Positions 7,051 to 14,798 of a stretch of 33,703 bases of DNA are shown here, piece by piece; positions within the stretch are counted from its first letter, which is position 1; each line of letters starts with the position of its first letter. The DNA comes from Deltaproteobacteria bacterium (lineage in GTDB: Bacteria > Myxococcota_A > Polyangia > Haliangiales > Haliangiaceae), in assembly GCA_019237945.1 (NCBI GenBank), contig JAFAOG010000590.1:1-33703 (forward strand), given 5' to 3'. The notes beneath the pieces are model-generated. The model was not told where the DNA came from and made no database searches. It worked only from the letters and a program-made list of their open reading frames with translations. Position numbers and translations under genes: made by a program.

Positions 7051-8634
7051 TTAGAAGTCGTGGCCGGTGCCGGTCTCGGCGCGGCGGCGACGGCGCGCGG
7101 GGCGCAGCTTGTAGCGCAGCAGCTTGCCACCCGGGCCGCGCGGCAGCGACTCGACGAACTCGATCCACCGCGGGTACTTGTACGGCGCGAGCGACTTCTT
7201 GACGTACTCCTTGAGCTCCGCCTCGAGCTTGGGGCCGCCTTCCCAGCCGACGTTCGTCACGACGAATGCGAGTGGCTTGATCAGGCCTTCTTCATCGTCG
7301 GCGCCGATCACCGCGCACTCCCACACGCCTTCGTGGGCGGTCAGCGCGCGCTCGACCTCCGACGGCGACACCCACTTGCCGCCGACCTTGAACAGATCGT
7401 CGACGCGGCCGCAGTGGTGATAGAAGCCCTCGCGATCGATCATGAAGCGATCGCGCGTCGTGAACCAGCCGTCGGCGCGGAGCTCCTCGTGCTGGCTGCT
7501 CTCGCCGCCCCAGTAGCCGGTGAACAGCGAGCCGGACTGCAGCTCGAGCGTGCCGATCTCGTCGACGCCGACCGGATCGCCGTCCTCGTCGACGAGCCGC
7601 ACCTGCACGCCCGCGAGCGGCTTGCCGCACACGCCCGGCCGCGCGCCCGGATCATCGGAGCGGCCGGCGAGCGCGAACTGGAAGATCTCGGTCAGGCCGT
7701 AGCCGACGACGACCTCGGTGCCGAGCACCGATCGAATGCGCGGGATCAGCCGCTCCGGCATGCCCTCGGCGCCCGCGACCGCGCAGCGCAGCTTCGCGAG
7801 CGGCTTGGGGATCTGTTCCTTCTCGGCGTCGTGCGCGAGCTGCGCGTAGACGCTGGGCGTCGCGAACAGCACGGTCGGCTTGAACGTGCGCAGCGCCTCG
7901 AACAGCGACTTCGAGTGCGGCTGCGCGGGGAACAGCAGCGCCTCGGCCTGCACGGCGAGCGACAGGAACAAGCCGGCGCCGAGGCCGTACGCCGTCGAGA
8001 GCCGCGCGACCGACAGAATGCGATCGCTGCTCGTCAGCTGCAGCAGCTGCTTGGCGAACGAGTCCTCCGCCGCGCGCACGGTCTTCGTCGTGTGCGGCAC
8101 GGCGCGCAGCTCACCCGGGCCCGAGCCCGCCGAATAGAGCAGCAGACACACATCTTCCGGGCCGCTCGGCGCCGCCGGCTGCGGCTCGGCCGCATCGACG
8201 ATCGTCCAGAAGTCATGCGAGCCGGGCAGCTTCGCGCCGACGCACACGACCTCGCGCAGGTCGGGCGTCTCGGTGCGGATCGCATCGAGCACGCTCTCGT
8301 GCGTTGCATCGGTGATCGCGACGACCGCGCCCGCGTGCAGCACGTAGTCCTGCACGTCATCCGGCGTCGCGAGCTCGGAGACCGGCACCGCGACCGCGCC
8401 GGCGTGGATCGCGCCGAGCATGCCGGCTGCCGCCTCGAGCGTGTCGCGCATCAGCACGAGCACGCGCTCGCCGCGTTGCACTTTCAGCGTGCGCAGCGCC
8501 GCCGATACCCGCGTCACTTTCTGGGCGAGCTCGTCAAACGTCCACGCGCGGTCCTCCTCGCGGAGTGCCGTCCGGGGGCCAGCGCCTGCTGCCAGGGCGC
8601 TGTCGAGTAGCCATGCGGCCAGGTTTCCGACCAT
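7051..8634 (-). CDS. AMP-dependent acyl-CoA synthetase/ligase, benzoate-CoA ligase-like
   Basis: 527 aa from ATG 8634. A longer frame to 8724 exists but would overlap the divergent rsmD start at 8701 and adds no family-like sequence. It belongs to the ANL adenylating superfamily. Visible motifs are WTFDELAQKV near the N-terminus, VVGYGLTEIFQ (A5-like), DGWFTTRDRF (A7-like), GRVDDLFKVGGKWVSP (A8) and a C-terminal LPRGPGGKLLRYKL holding the likely A10 catalytic lysine. The usual phosphate-loop motif A3 (S/T-S-G-S/T-T-G-x-P-K-G) reads YSAGSGPGELRAVPHT at about 167-182, lacking the conserved lysine. The overall pattern is closest to benzoate/aryl-CoA ligases, which activate a carboxylate to acyl-AMP and then transfer it to CoA. 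The substrate is unknown. It heads a minus-strand run, with the 64-bp palindrome immediately after its stop. Confidence 0.82.
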   Translation of the reverse strand: MVGNLAAWLLDSALAAGAGPRTALREEDRAWTFDELAQKVTRVSAALRTLKVQRGERVLVLMRDTLEAAAGMLGAIHAGAVAVPVSELATPDDVQDYVLHAGAVVAITDATHESVLDAIRTETPDLREVVCVGAKLPGSHDFWTIVDAAEPQPAAPSGPEDVCLLLYSAGSGPGELRAVPHTTKTVRAAEDSFAKQLLQLTSSDRILSVARLSTAYGLGAGLFLSLAVQAEALLFPAQPHSKSLFEALRTFKPTVLFATPSVYAQLAHDAEKEQIPKPLAKLRCAVAGAEGMPERLIPRIRSVLGTEVVVGYGLTEIFQFALAGRSDDPGARPGVCGKPLAGVQVRLVDEDGDPVGVDEIGTLELQSGSLFTGYWGGESSQHEELRADGWFTTRDRFMIDREGFYHHCGRVDDLFKVGGKWVSPSEVERALTAHEGVWECAVIGADDEEGLIKPLAFVVTNVGWEGGPKLEAELKEYVKKSLAPYKYPRWIEFVESLPRGPGGKLLRYKLRPARRRRRAETGTGHDF

Positions 8635-8648
8635 GGACGTCCGTGTCC

Positions 8649-8677
8649 ATCGTAGCTGCATTGCCATCCAAGGACAA
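8649..8677 (-). promoter_or_regulatory. Candidate sigma-70 promoter for the acyl-CoA ligase gene
   Basis: Read on the minus strand, TTGTCC (8677-8672) and TACGAT (8654-8649) are separated by 17 bp. These are four-of-six matches to each consensus hexamer in an otherwise GC-rich stretch. Transcription would start near 8642, leaving a leader of only about 8 nt before ATG 8634. The 66-bp divergent gap with rsmD is the only non-coding DNA here, so a promoter is expected in it. On the plus strand TTGCCA at 8661-8666 could serve rsmD, but I see no well-spaced -10 for it. Confidence 0.4.
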
Positions 8678-8700
8678 AAAGAAGTCGTACATTCGGCGCG

Positions 8701-9246
8701 ATGCGGATCGTCGGCGGCAGTCACGGCGGACGGGTCCTCCGCGCGCCGGCGGGCGCCGCGACGCGACCCACGTCGGAGAAGGTGCGTCAGGCGATCTTCA
8801 ACATCCTCCCCGACGCCGAGGGCGCGCAGGTCCTGGACGTCTTCGCCGGCTCCGGCGCGCTCGGGATCGAAGCGCTTTCACGCGGCGCCGCGCATGCGAC
8901 GTTCTTCGACACCGCCAAGCCGGCGCTCGCGGCGGTGCGCGCGAACCTCCACGACCTCGGGCTCGACGCCCGCGCCACCGTGGTCGCCGGCGATGCCGTC
9001 GCGCTCGCCGCCCGCCACGTCCCGCCCGCGCCCTACCGGCTCGTCTTCATCGACCCGCCCTACCGGTCGGACCTCGCCGTGCGCGCCGCGCAAGCGCTGC
9101 CGCCTGAAAAGCTCTCAGAAGACGCGGTGATCGTCATCGAGCACGATCGCCGAAACGCGCCTCCCGACGAGCTGGGATCTCTGCTACGAACGGACCAGCG
9201 CCGCTACGGCGACACGCTGGTCTCGTTCTACCGGGTGCGCACATGA
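8701..9246 (+). CDS. rsmD: 16S rRNA (guanine(966)-N(2))-methyltransferase RsmD
   Basis: 181 aa, the usual length. The start MRIVGGSHGGRVLRAP and the following TRPTSEKVRQAIFNIL are signatures of RsmD. SAM-binding motif I is LDVFAGSGALGIEALSRGA (about 44-62), and the catalytic N6/N2 amino-methyltransferase motif is DPPY (about residues 118-121, in LVFIDPPYRSD). The enzyme methylates G966 of 16S rRNA in the 30S subunit. ATG 8701 is chosen because the conserved N-terminus begins there. Its stop overlaps the coaD start by 4 bp (ATGA at 9243). The rsmD-coaD pair is a common conserved neighbourhood in bacteria. Confidence 0.95.
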   Translation: MRIVGGSHGGRVLRAPAGAATRPTSEKVRQAIFNILPDAEGAQVLDVFAGSGALGIEALSRGAAHATFFDTAKPALAAVRANLHDLGLDARATVVAGDAVALAARHVPPAPYRLVFIDPPYRSDLAVRAAQALPPEKLSEDAVIVIEHDRRNAPPDELGSLLRTDQRRYGDTLVSFYRVRT

Positions 9247-9740
9247 CGCTTTCACGATCGATCGCTGTGTATCCCGGGACGTTCGATCCGATCACGAACG
9301 GTCACCTCGATATCCTCAACCGCGCGCTCGCGCTGTTCGACAAGGTGATCGTCACGCTCGCGATCAACCAGCGCAAGGCGCCGCTGTTCACGGCCGACGA
9401 GCGCATCGAGTTCATCAAGGACGCGATGCCGCACGCCAATGGCCGCCTCGAGTTCGCGAGCTTCGACGGCCTGCTCGTCGACTTCTGCCGCGATCACGGC
9501 GCAACGGTGATCGTGCGCGGCCTGCGCGCCCTCGCCGACTTCGAGTACGAGTTCCAGTTCGCCCACATGAACCGCCGCCTCGCGCCCGGCGTCGACACGG
9601 TCTTCTTCATGACCGACGAGCGCAACCACTACGTCTCGAGCTCGCTCGTCAAGGAGGTCGCCTCGCTCGGAGGTGACGTCACCGGGCTCGTTCCGCCGGC
9701 GGTCGTCGCGGCGCTCGCCAGCAAGTACGCAAGGAAGTGA
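9243..9740 (+). CDS. coaD: Pantetheine-phosphate adenylyltransferase CoaD
   Basis: 165 aa, full length for the family. The nucleotidyltransferase signature YPGTFDPITNGHLDIL contains the T/HxGH-type nucleotide-binding element near the N-terminus. Later blocks RGLRALADFEYEFQ and YVSSSLVKEVASLGGDV complete the CoaD pattern, the latter including the ISSTxxR-like loop. It catalyses 4'-phosphopantetheine + ATP to dephospho-CoA + PPi, the penultimate step of CoA synthesis, in the cytoplasm. ATG overlaps the rsmD stop as ATGA, so translation is probably coupled. The aminotransferase gene follows after 2 bp. Confidence 0.97.
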   Translation: MTLSRSIAVYPGTFDPITNGHLDILNRALALFDKVIVTLAINQRKAPLFTADERIEFIKDAMPHANGRLEFASFDGLLVDFCRDHGATVIVRGLRALADFEYEFQFAHMNRRLAPGVDTVFFMTDERNHYVSSSLVKEVASLGGDVTGLVPPAVVAALASKYARK

Positions 9741-9742
9741 AC

Positions 9743-10951
9743 ATGTCGGTCCCGTTCAAGCTCGCCTCGCGCCTCGATCCGATCAAGCCGTCGATCACGC
9801 TCGCCGTCACGGCCAAAGCCGCCAAGCTCAAGGCCGACGGCATCGACGTGATCAGCTTCGGCGCCGGCGAGCCCGACTTCGACACGCCCGATCACATCAA
9901 GGCCGCCGCGCAGGAGTCGCTCGGCAAGATGGTCGGCAAGTACACCGACGTCGCCGGCATCGTGCCGCTGCGCAAGGCGATCGCCACCGAGCTCTCCACC
10001 GTCCACAAGACGACGATCTCGCCCGACCAGATCCTCGTCTCGACGGGCGCGAAGCACTCGCTCTACAACCTGTTCATGGCCCTGATCGATCCGGGCGACG
10101 AGGTCCTGATCCCCGCGCCGTACTGGGTCAGCTACCCCGACATGGTGATGCTCGCGGGCGGCCGCCCGATCATCGTCGACACGCGCGCCGAGGACGACTT
10201 CGCCGTCGACCCGGCCGCCGTCGAGGAAGCGATCACGCCGCGCACGCGCGCGATTGTCCTCAACAACCCGTCGAACCCGACCGGCGCCGTCTACTCGAAG
10301 AAGCAGATCGAAGCGCTCGCCCAGATCGTCCTCAAGCACCACCTGCTCGTCATCTCCGACGACATCTACCGCCAGCTCGTCTACTCCGACGCGCAGTACC
10401 ACTCGATCGCGGCCGTCGACCCCCACGTCGCCGAGCGGACTATTCTCGTCGACGGCGTATCCAAGACCTATGCGATGACCGGCTGGCGCATCGGCTACAC
10501 CGCCGGCCCACTGCCTCTGATCAAGGCGATGTCCAAGATCCAGGGCCAGTCGACGTCGAACCCGACGCACATCTCGCAGATCGCGACGCTGGCCGCGCTC
10601 ACGGGCCCGCAGGACTGCGTCGCGCAGATGCGCAAGGCGTTCGACGAGCGCCGCCAGGAGATGGTCAAGCTGCTCCGCGCGATCCCCGGCGTCACGTGCC
10701 GCGAGCCGAAGGGCGCGTTCTACGCGTTCCCCGACGTGTCCGCGTTCGTCGGCAAGAAGACGCCGGAAGGCTCGATCCTCGACGACGATGTCCAGCTGTG
10801 CGACTGGCTCGTCGAGGTCGGCAAGGTCGCGGTCGTGCCCGGCTCGGGCTTCGGCGCGCCCGGCTTCGTGCGGCTGTCGTACGCGACGAGCATGAAGAAC
10901 ATCCAGGAAGGCGTCAGCCGCCTGCACAAGTCGCTCGCGACGCTCAGCTAG
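9743..10951 (+). CDS. aspC: Class I/II PLP aminotransferase (aspartate aminotransferase type)
   Basis: 402 aa. ATG 9743 is preferred over the in-frame GTG at 9737 because a strong Shine-Dalgarno, AAGGAAG (9731-9737), lies 5 nt upstream of it. Family features of subgroup I-beta aspartate aminotransferases include ISFGAGEPDFDTPDHIK near the N-terminus, VSTGAKHSLYN, LNNPSNPTGAVY (substrate and PLP contact Asn), DDIYRQLVY, and the Schiff-base lysine in DGVSKTYAMTGWRIGY. A C-terminal FVRLSYA carries the carboxylate-binding arginine. It transfers the amino group from aspartate (possibly other amino acids) to 2-oxoglutarate using pyridoxal phosphate. It forms a three-gene operon with rsmD and coaD. 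It ends 2 bp from a convergent lipoprotein gene, where the shared stop-codon region is the 12-bp palindrome GCTAGCGCTAGC (10947-10958). The exact specificity behind the symbol is inferred. Confidence 0.9.
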   Translation: MSVPFKLASRLDPIKPSITLAVTAKAAKLKADGIDVISFGAGEPDFDTPDHIKAAAQESLGKMVGKYTDVAGIVPLRKAIATELSTVHKTTISPDQILVSTGAKHSLYNLFMALIDPGDEVLIPAPYWVSYPDMVMLAGGRPIIVDTRAEDDFAVDPAAVEEAITPRTRAIVLNNPSNPTGAVYSKKQIEALAQIVLKHHLLVISDDIYRQLVYSDAQYHSIAAVDPHVAERTILVDGVSKTYAMTGWRIGYTAGPLPLIKAMSKIQGQSTSNPTHISQIATLAALTGPQDCVAQMRKAFDERRQEMVKLLRAIPGVTCREPKGAFYAFPDVSAFVGKKTPEGSILDDDVQLCDWLVEVGKVAVVPGSGFGAPGFVRLSYATSMKNIQEGVSRLHKSLATLS

Positions 10952-10953
10952 CG

Positions 10954-11709
10954 CTAGCGGAACGTTGCCCACAGGCACGCCCACGACGTGCCGTCGGCGT
11001 CGTGCGTCGACGAGAACACCGGATCCGCGAGCTCGGCCGGCGCGATGTGATCCTGGGTCGCGAGCACGGCGTACTTCGTGTGGTCCATGTCCATCGACGC
11101 GCGCAGCCGCCAGCTCGGCGTCGCGGTCACGCCGCCGTTGAAGTCGCGCGTCAGCGCCGCGACCATCACGGTATCGGTCGTCGTCGTCGTCGGACCGCAG
11201 TCGGAGTCGACGGTCTGGCCGACGAGCGTGGCGCCGGTTGCACTGGACTGGAAGTCGAGCGCGTCCGCCGCGAACGGGCCGGCGTACTCGTGGACGATCA
11301 CCGTCAGCTGGTTGCCGGTCGACTTGTCGCTCGTCGTGACCGTGATCGTGAACGGCGCGCGCGTGTGGATCTGCGACGCGTAGAACAGCGCGACGTGGCT
11401 GCCGCCCTGCGATTGCGGGTTCGCCGGGACCATCGTGTAGTTGTTGCCCGCGCTGTCGACGACGGCGGTCGGGAGGTTCTGGAACGAGCCGACCGCGACG
11501 ACGAGCAGCGAGCCCGCCCGCGGGACCGTGAGCAGCGGGATCATCAGCGAGGAGTCGCCCATCATCGCGAACTGGCTCTTGACCTGCACGAACGTGTACG
11601 CGGATGCGCTTCCACTGCCGGTGCCGTCGGCGGCCAGCGGGACCGTATTGAGGCCGAAGACGCCGTCGCACGCCGCGACCAGCGTCAGCAGGGCCACCAC
11701 CCGCGTCAT
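10954..11709 (-). CDS. Predicted lipoprotein, beta-rich, function unknown
   Basis: 251 aa. MTRVVALLTLVAAC is a short lipoprotein signal with Cys14 at the lipobox (LVAAC), followed by DGVFGL. The C-x-x-x-F-G pattern parallels the CGRIGFG of the lipoprotein at 3999-4790, although the remainder is not obviously similar. The mature chain is Ser/Thr/Val-rich: APFTITVTTSD, TVIVHEYAGP, a run of threonines near PTTTTTDT, and a tail SWACLWATFR. HEYAG-like segments occur in secreted myxobacterial proteins of unknown role. Its ATG lies 6 nt from a TATGAT box, so the transcript may be leaderless. It converges with aspC (2 bp) and diverges from the M1 aminopeptidase (37 bp). Confidence 0.7.
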   Translation of the reverse strand: MTRVVALLTLVAACDGVFGLNTVPLAADGTGSGSASAYTFVQVKSQFAMMGDSSLMIPLLTVPRAGSLLVVAVGSFQNLPTAVVDSAGNNYTMVPANPQSQGGSHVALFYASQIHTRAPFTITVTTSDKSTGNQLTVIVHEYAGPFAADALDFQSSATGATLVGQTVDSDCGPTTTTTDTVMVAALTRDFNGGVTATPSWRLRASMDMDHTKYAVLATQDHIAPAELADPVFSSTHDADGTSWACLWATFR

Positions 11710-11715
11710 TCACAC

Positions 11716-11721
11716 ATCATA
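11716..11721 (-). promoter_or_regulatory. -10 element TATGAT, possibly giving a leaderless transcript
   Basis: On the minus strand TATGAT occupies 11721-11716, followed by GTGTGA and then ATG at 11709. The hexamer therefore spans -12 to -7 relative to the A of the start codon. That is where a -10 element sits if transcription begins at the ATG itself. No clear -35 is visible. On the opposite strand TTCACA (11709-11714), 17 bp before TGTTAC (11732-11737), is a weaker candidate for the divergent aminopeptidase, which would also have an almost leaderless start at GTG 11747. Confidence 0.4.
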
Positions 11722-11746
11722 CGAGAAAAGCTGTTACGACTCCCTC

Positions 11747-14260
11747 GTGAACCGCGAGTTTGCTTTTCCGGGAACCCGGCCGCGTTACGCACCTGACCGC
11801 GTCGTCGATATCCAGCACATCGCGCTCGCGATCGAGGTCGATCCGGTGAAGCGCAGCGTGGCGGGGACCGCGACGTTGACGTGTGCGGTGATCGTGCCGA
11901 CGAAGGTCGTCGAGCTCGATGCGGTCGAGCTGACGATCGAGAAGGTCGCCGTCAACGGCAAGGCGACGACGTTCCGTCACGATGGCCGCAAGCTGCGCGT
12001 CGACGTGCCCGGCGCGGAGCAGCTCGCGATCGCGATCGAGTACAAGGGCGCGCCGCGGCGCGGGCTGTACTTCACGGCGCCCGATGACGGGTATCCGCAG
12101 AAGCCGGTGATGGCGTGGACGCAGGGCCAGGACGAGGACAGCCGGTACTGGTTCCCGTGCATCGATGCGCCGATCGAGAAGGCGACGAGCGAGATCATCG
12201 CGACGGTGCCGGCGGCGATGTTCGCGCTGAGCAACGGCGTGCTCGTCAGCGACAAGACGAAGGGCGGCAAGCGCACGCTGCACTGGAAGCTCGACGTCCC
12301 GCACAGCTGCTATCTGATCACGCTCGCGGTCGGCGACTTCTCGACGATCGAGACGAAGTGGCGCGAGGTGCCGGTCGTCTACTACGTGCAGAAGGGGCTC
12401 GAGGACAAGGCGGAGCGGACGTTGGCGCGCACGCCGAAGATGCTCGAGCTGTTCTCGACGAAGTTCGGCGTGCCGTATCCGTATCCGCGGTACTCGCAGG
12501 TGTTCGTCGCCGACTTCATCTTCGGCGGCATGGAGAACACGAGCGCGACGACGCTCACCGATACGATCCTGCTCGACGAGCGCGCTGCGATCGACTACGA
12601 CGTCGATGCGCTGGTCAGCCACGAGCTCGCGCACCAGTGGTTCGGCGATCTGGTGACGTGTCGCGACTGGGGCGAGGGATGGTTGAACGAGGGGTTCGCG
12701 ACGTACAGCGAGTACATCTGGCGCGAGCACCACGAAGGGCGCGATGCGGCCGACCTCGAGCTCGAGGAGTGGGCGGAGGCGTACTTCGGCGAGGACGCGG
12801 TTCGCTACCGGCGCACGATCGCGACGAAGCTGTTCGACGAGCCGATCGACATCTTCGATCACCACCTCTACGAGAAGGGCGGCCGCGTGCTGCACATGCT
12901 GCGGCACGTGCTCGGCGACGAGCTGTTCTTCAAGTCGCTCGCGTACTACCTGGGGAAGCACAAGCACGGGCTCGTCGAGTCGCGGGACCTCGCGCGCGCG
13001 GTCGCGGATGCGACGGGCAAGAACGTCGACTGGTTCTTCAGCCAATGGGTGATCGACAGCGCGGGCCATCCCGATCTCGACGTGCACATCGAGTGGGATC
13101 CCGAGACGATGGTCGCGACGGCGGCGGTCGAGCAGACCCAGCGCGTCGAGGGGCGTACGCCGGTGTTCCGGCTGCCGACCGCGTTGCGGTTCCGGATCGG
13201 CGAGCGCGATGTCGACCACAAGATCGAGATCGCGGAACAGCGGCAGGTGTTCCGGATCAAGCTCGAGGGCGAGCCGTCGCAGATGATCTTCGATCCGGGC
13301 CGCGTCGTGCTCGCGCAGCGCAAGATCGACAAGCCCGAGCCCGTGTGGATCGCGGAGCTGCACGGCGCGACGCTCGGCCTCGATCGCGCGGCGGCGGCGG
13401 CGGTGCTCGGCAAGCGCGGCGGGCCCGCGGCGGAAGCGGCGCTCGGCGTCGCGCTCGAGAAGGACAAGTTCTGGGCCGTGCGCGGCTCGGCGGCGCAGGC
13501 GCTCGGCGCGATGCGAACGACGACCGCGCGCGACCGGCTGATCAAGCGTCTCAAGGCGGAGGTCAACCCGCGGGCGCGGCGGGCGGTGGCGCGGGCGCTC
13601 GGCGAGTTCACGCTCGATCCGATCGCGGCGTCGGCGCTCGCGCATGTCGTCGACAAGGGCGATTCGAGCTACTTCGTCGAGGCGGAGGCGTGTCTCGCGC
13701 TCGGCAAGACGCGCGCCGGCAAGTCGGGCGAGCTGCTGCGCAAGGCGGCGACGCGCGAGTCGTTCACCGACGTGATCCGCCAGCACGCGTATCGCGGACT
13801 CGCGGAGGCGCGCGATGACAGCGCGGTCGCGTTGCTCGCCGAGGGAATGCGGTGGGGGAAGCCGACGCAGGGCCGGCGCGCGGCGGCGGGAGCGCTCGCG
13901 CAGCTGATGCGCGGCCGGCGCGACCGCGAGGCCCGTGACGCTCGCGAGCGGATCGAGCTCCTGCTTGTCGACCGCGACTTCCGCGTCCAGGCGGCGGCGA
14001 TCGAGGCGCTCGGCGTGATGGGCGATCCGGCGGCGATCCCGGCGCTGCGCCGGATGGTCGATCGCGAGCTCGACGGCCGGCTCAAGCGGCGCGGCCGCGA
14101 GATCATGCGCGACCTCGGTGAAGGTGCGCCGCTGGCCGAGGACGTGCGGCGATTGCGCGACGAGATCGGCGAGCTGCGCGCTGCGGTCGCGGCCTTGCGC
14201 GAGCGTCTCGATCAACCGCAAGCTGAGAAGAAGCCTGCTCCCAAACGAAAGAAGCGCTAA
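11747..14260 (+). CDS. M1 zinc aminopeptidase with C-terminal HEAT repeats
   Basis: 837 aa from GTG 11747. The frame is open farther upstream, but that part is antisense to the lipoprotein gene and not family-like. Residues ~15-215 are the N-terminal beta-saddle domain. The exopeptidase motif GGMEN (260-264, a GAMEN variant) and the zinc site HELAH (292-296) with Glu315 in NEGFA are intact, at the canonical 18-residue spacing. A peptidase helical region follows to about 450, then a beta domain. Instead of an ERAP1-type cap, residues ~545-790 are HEAT/PBS-like repeats (AAAVLGKRGGPAAEAALG, VQAAAIEALGVMGDPAAIPAL), then a short coiled coil and a Lys/Pro-rich basic tail. No signal peptide is visible, so it is probably cytosolic. 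It overlaps the next gene as TAATG. Confidence 0.9.
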   Translation: MNREFAFPGTRPRYAPDRVVDIQHIALAIEVDPVKRSVAGTATLTCAVIVPTKVVELDAVELTIEKVAVNGKATTFRHDGRKLRVDVPGAEQLAIAIEYKGAPRRGLYFTAPDDGYPQKPVMAWTQGQDEDSRYWFPCIDAPIEKATSEIIATVPAAMFALSNGVLVSDKTKGGKRTLHWKLDVPHSCYLITLAVGDFSTIETKWREVPVVYYVQKGLEDKAERTLARTPKMLELFSTKFGVPYPYPRYSQVFVADFIFGGMENTSATTLTDTILLDERAAIDYDVDALVSHELAHQWFGDLVTCRDWGEGWLNEGFATYSEYIWREHHEGRDAADLELEEWAEAYFGEDAVRYRRTIATKLFDEPIDIFDHHLYEKGGRVLHMLRHVLGDELFFKSLAYYLGKHKHGLVESRDLARAVADATGKNVDWFFSQWVIDSAGHPDLDVHIEWDPETMVATAAVEQTQRVEGRTPVFRLPTALRFRIGERDVDHKIEIAEQRQVFRIKLEGEPSQMIFDPGRVVLAQRKIDKPEPVWIAELHGATLGLDRAAAAAVLGKRGGPAAEAALGVALEKDKFWAVRGSAAQALGAMRTTTARDRLIKRLKAEVNPRARRAVARALGEFTLDPIAASALAHVVDKGDSSYFVEAEACLALGKTRAGKSGELLRKAATRESFTDVIRQHAYRGLAEARDDSAVALLAEGMRWGKPTQGRRAAAGALAQLMRGRRDREARDARERIELLLVDRDFRVQAAAIEALGVMGDPAAIPALRRMVDRELDGRLKRRGREIMRDLGEGAPLAEDVRRLRDEIGELRAAVAALRERLDQPQAEKKPAPKRKKR

Positions 14261-14715
14261 TGCGGACAATCCTGCTCGGTCTTCTCGTCACGTCTTCCGT
14301 CGTCGCTGCTGACCCGTGCAAAGAAGTCGAAGCATGGACCCGCAACTTCACGACGAAGATGCAATCGCTCGCGACGAAGTCGGCCGATGCAGCCGTGACG
14401 TGCGCGTACAACGGTCCGAACGACAAGCTGATGGATGCGATCGGCAAGGAAGCGAAGGCGTCGTTCAAGGCGCTGACCGCGAGTGATCCGACCGCGCACG
14501 CGACGTGCACGAAGGCCGCGATCGCGGTGACGTCGTTCGTCAACGACGAGGGCAAGAGCGCCGGCGAGCGCATGGGCTACGCGTACTCGCTGTGCTCGAG
14601 CAAGGTGCGCGCGAAGCTCGCGGAGATGATCAAGGCCGGCAAGTCGGAGGACGAGATCGGCAAGGTCGGCGGTCAGCTCGCGCAGGAGTGGCTGCAGGGC
14701 ATCCTCGGCTCCTAA
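14260..14715 (+). CDS. Small exported protein of unknown function
   Basis: 151 aa. The start is MRTILLGLLVTSSVVAADPC; cleavage after VVA-A would leave a mature protein beginning near Asp18. ATG shares its A with the stop of the aminopeptidase gene (TAATG at 14258-14262), so translation is coupled. The mature part is Ala/Lys-rich and helical, with four or five cysteines spread along it (C20, then in VTCAYN, HATCTKA and LCSSK) that could form disulphides in the periplasm. No known domain is recognised. The tight overlap suggests expression with the aminopeptidase, but the two proteins are probably in different compartments. Function unknown. Confidence 0.75.
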   Translation: MRTILLGLLVTSSVVAADPCKEVEAWTRNFTTKMQSLATKSADAAVTCAYNGPNDKLMDAIGKEAKASFKALTASDPTAHATCTKAAIAVTSFVNDEGKSAGERMGYAYSLCSSKVRAKLAEMIKAGKSEDEIGKVGGQLAQEWLQGILGS

Positions 14716-14798
14716 TCCGAACGCGCGCCGCTCCCGCTCACGCGCATCTCACCTCGGCGGGGCACCGCGGTGGTTCGATCGCGCCCACGATGTAGCCG

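Noticed and set aside
8635-8724. A longer N-terminus for the acyl-CoA ligase (ATG 8724)
   Set aside because: It would overlap the start of rsmD, and the added 30 residues are not family-like; ATG 8634 fits the usual N-terminus.
11717-14269. An 850-residue open frame opposite the M1 aminopeptidase
   Set aside because: It is the antisense shadow of a gene with intact catalytic motifs; composition is Arg/Leu/Asp-rich without any domain.
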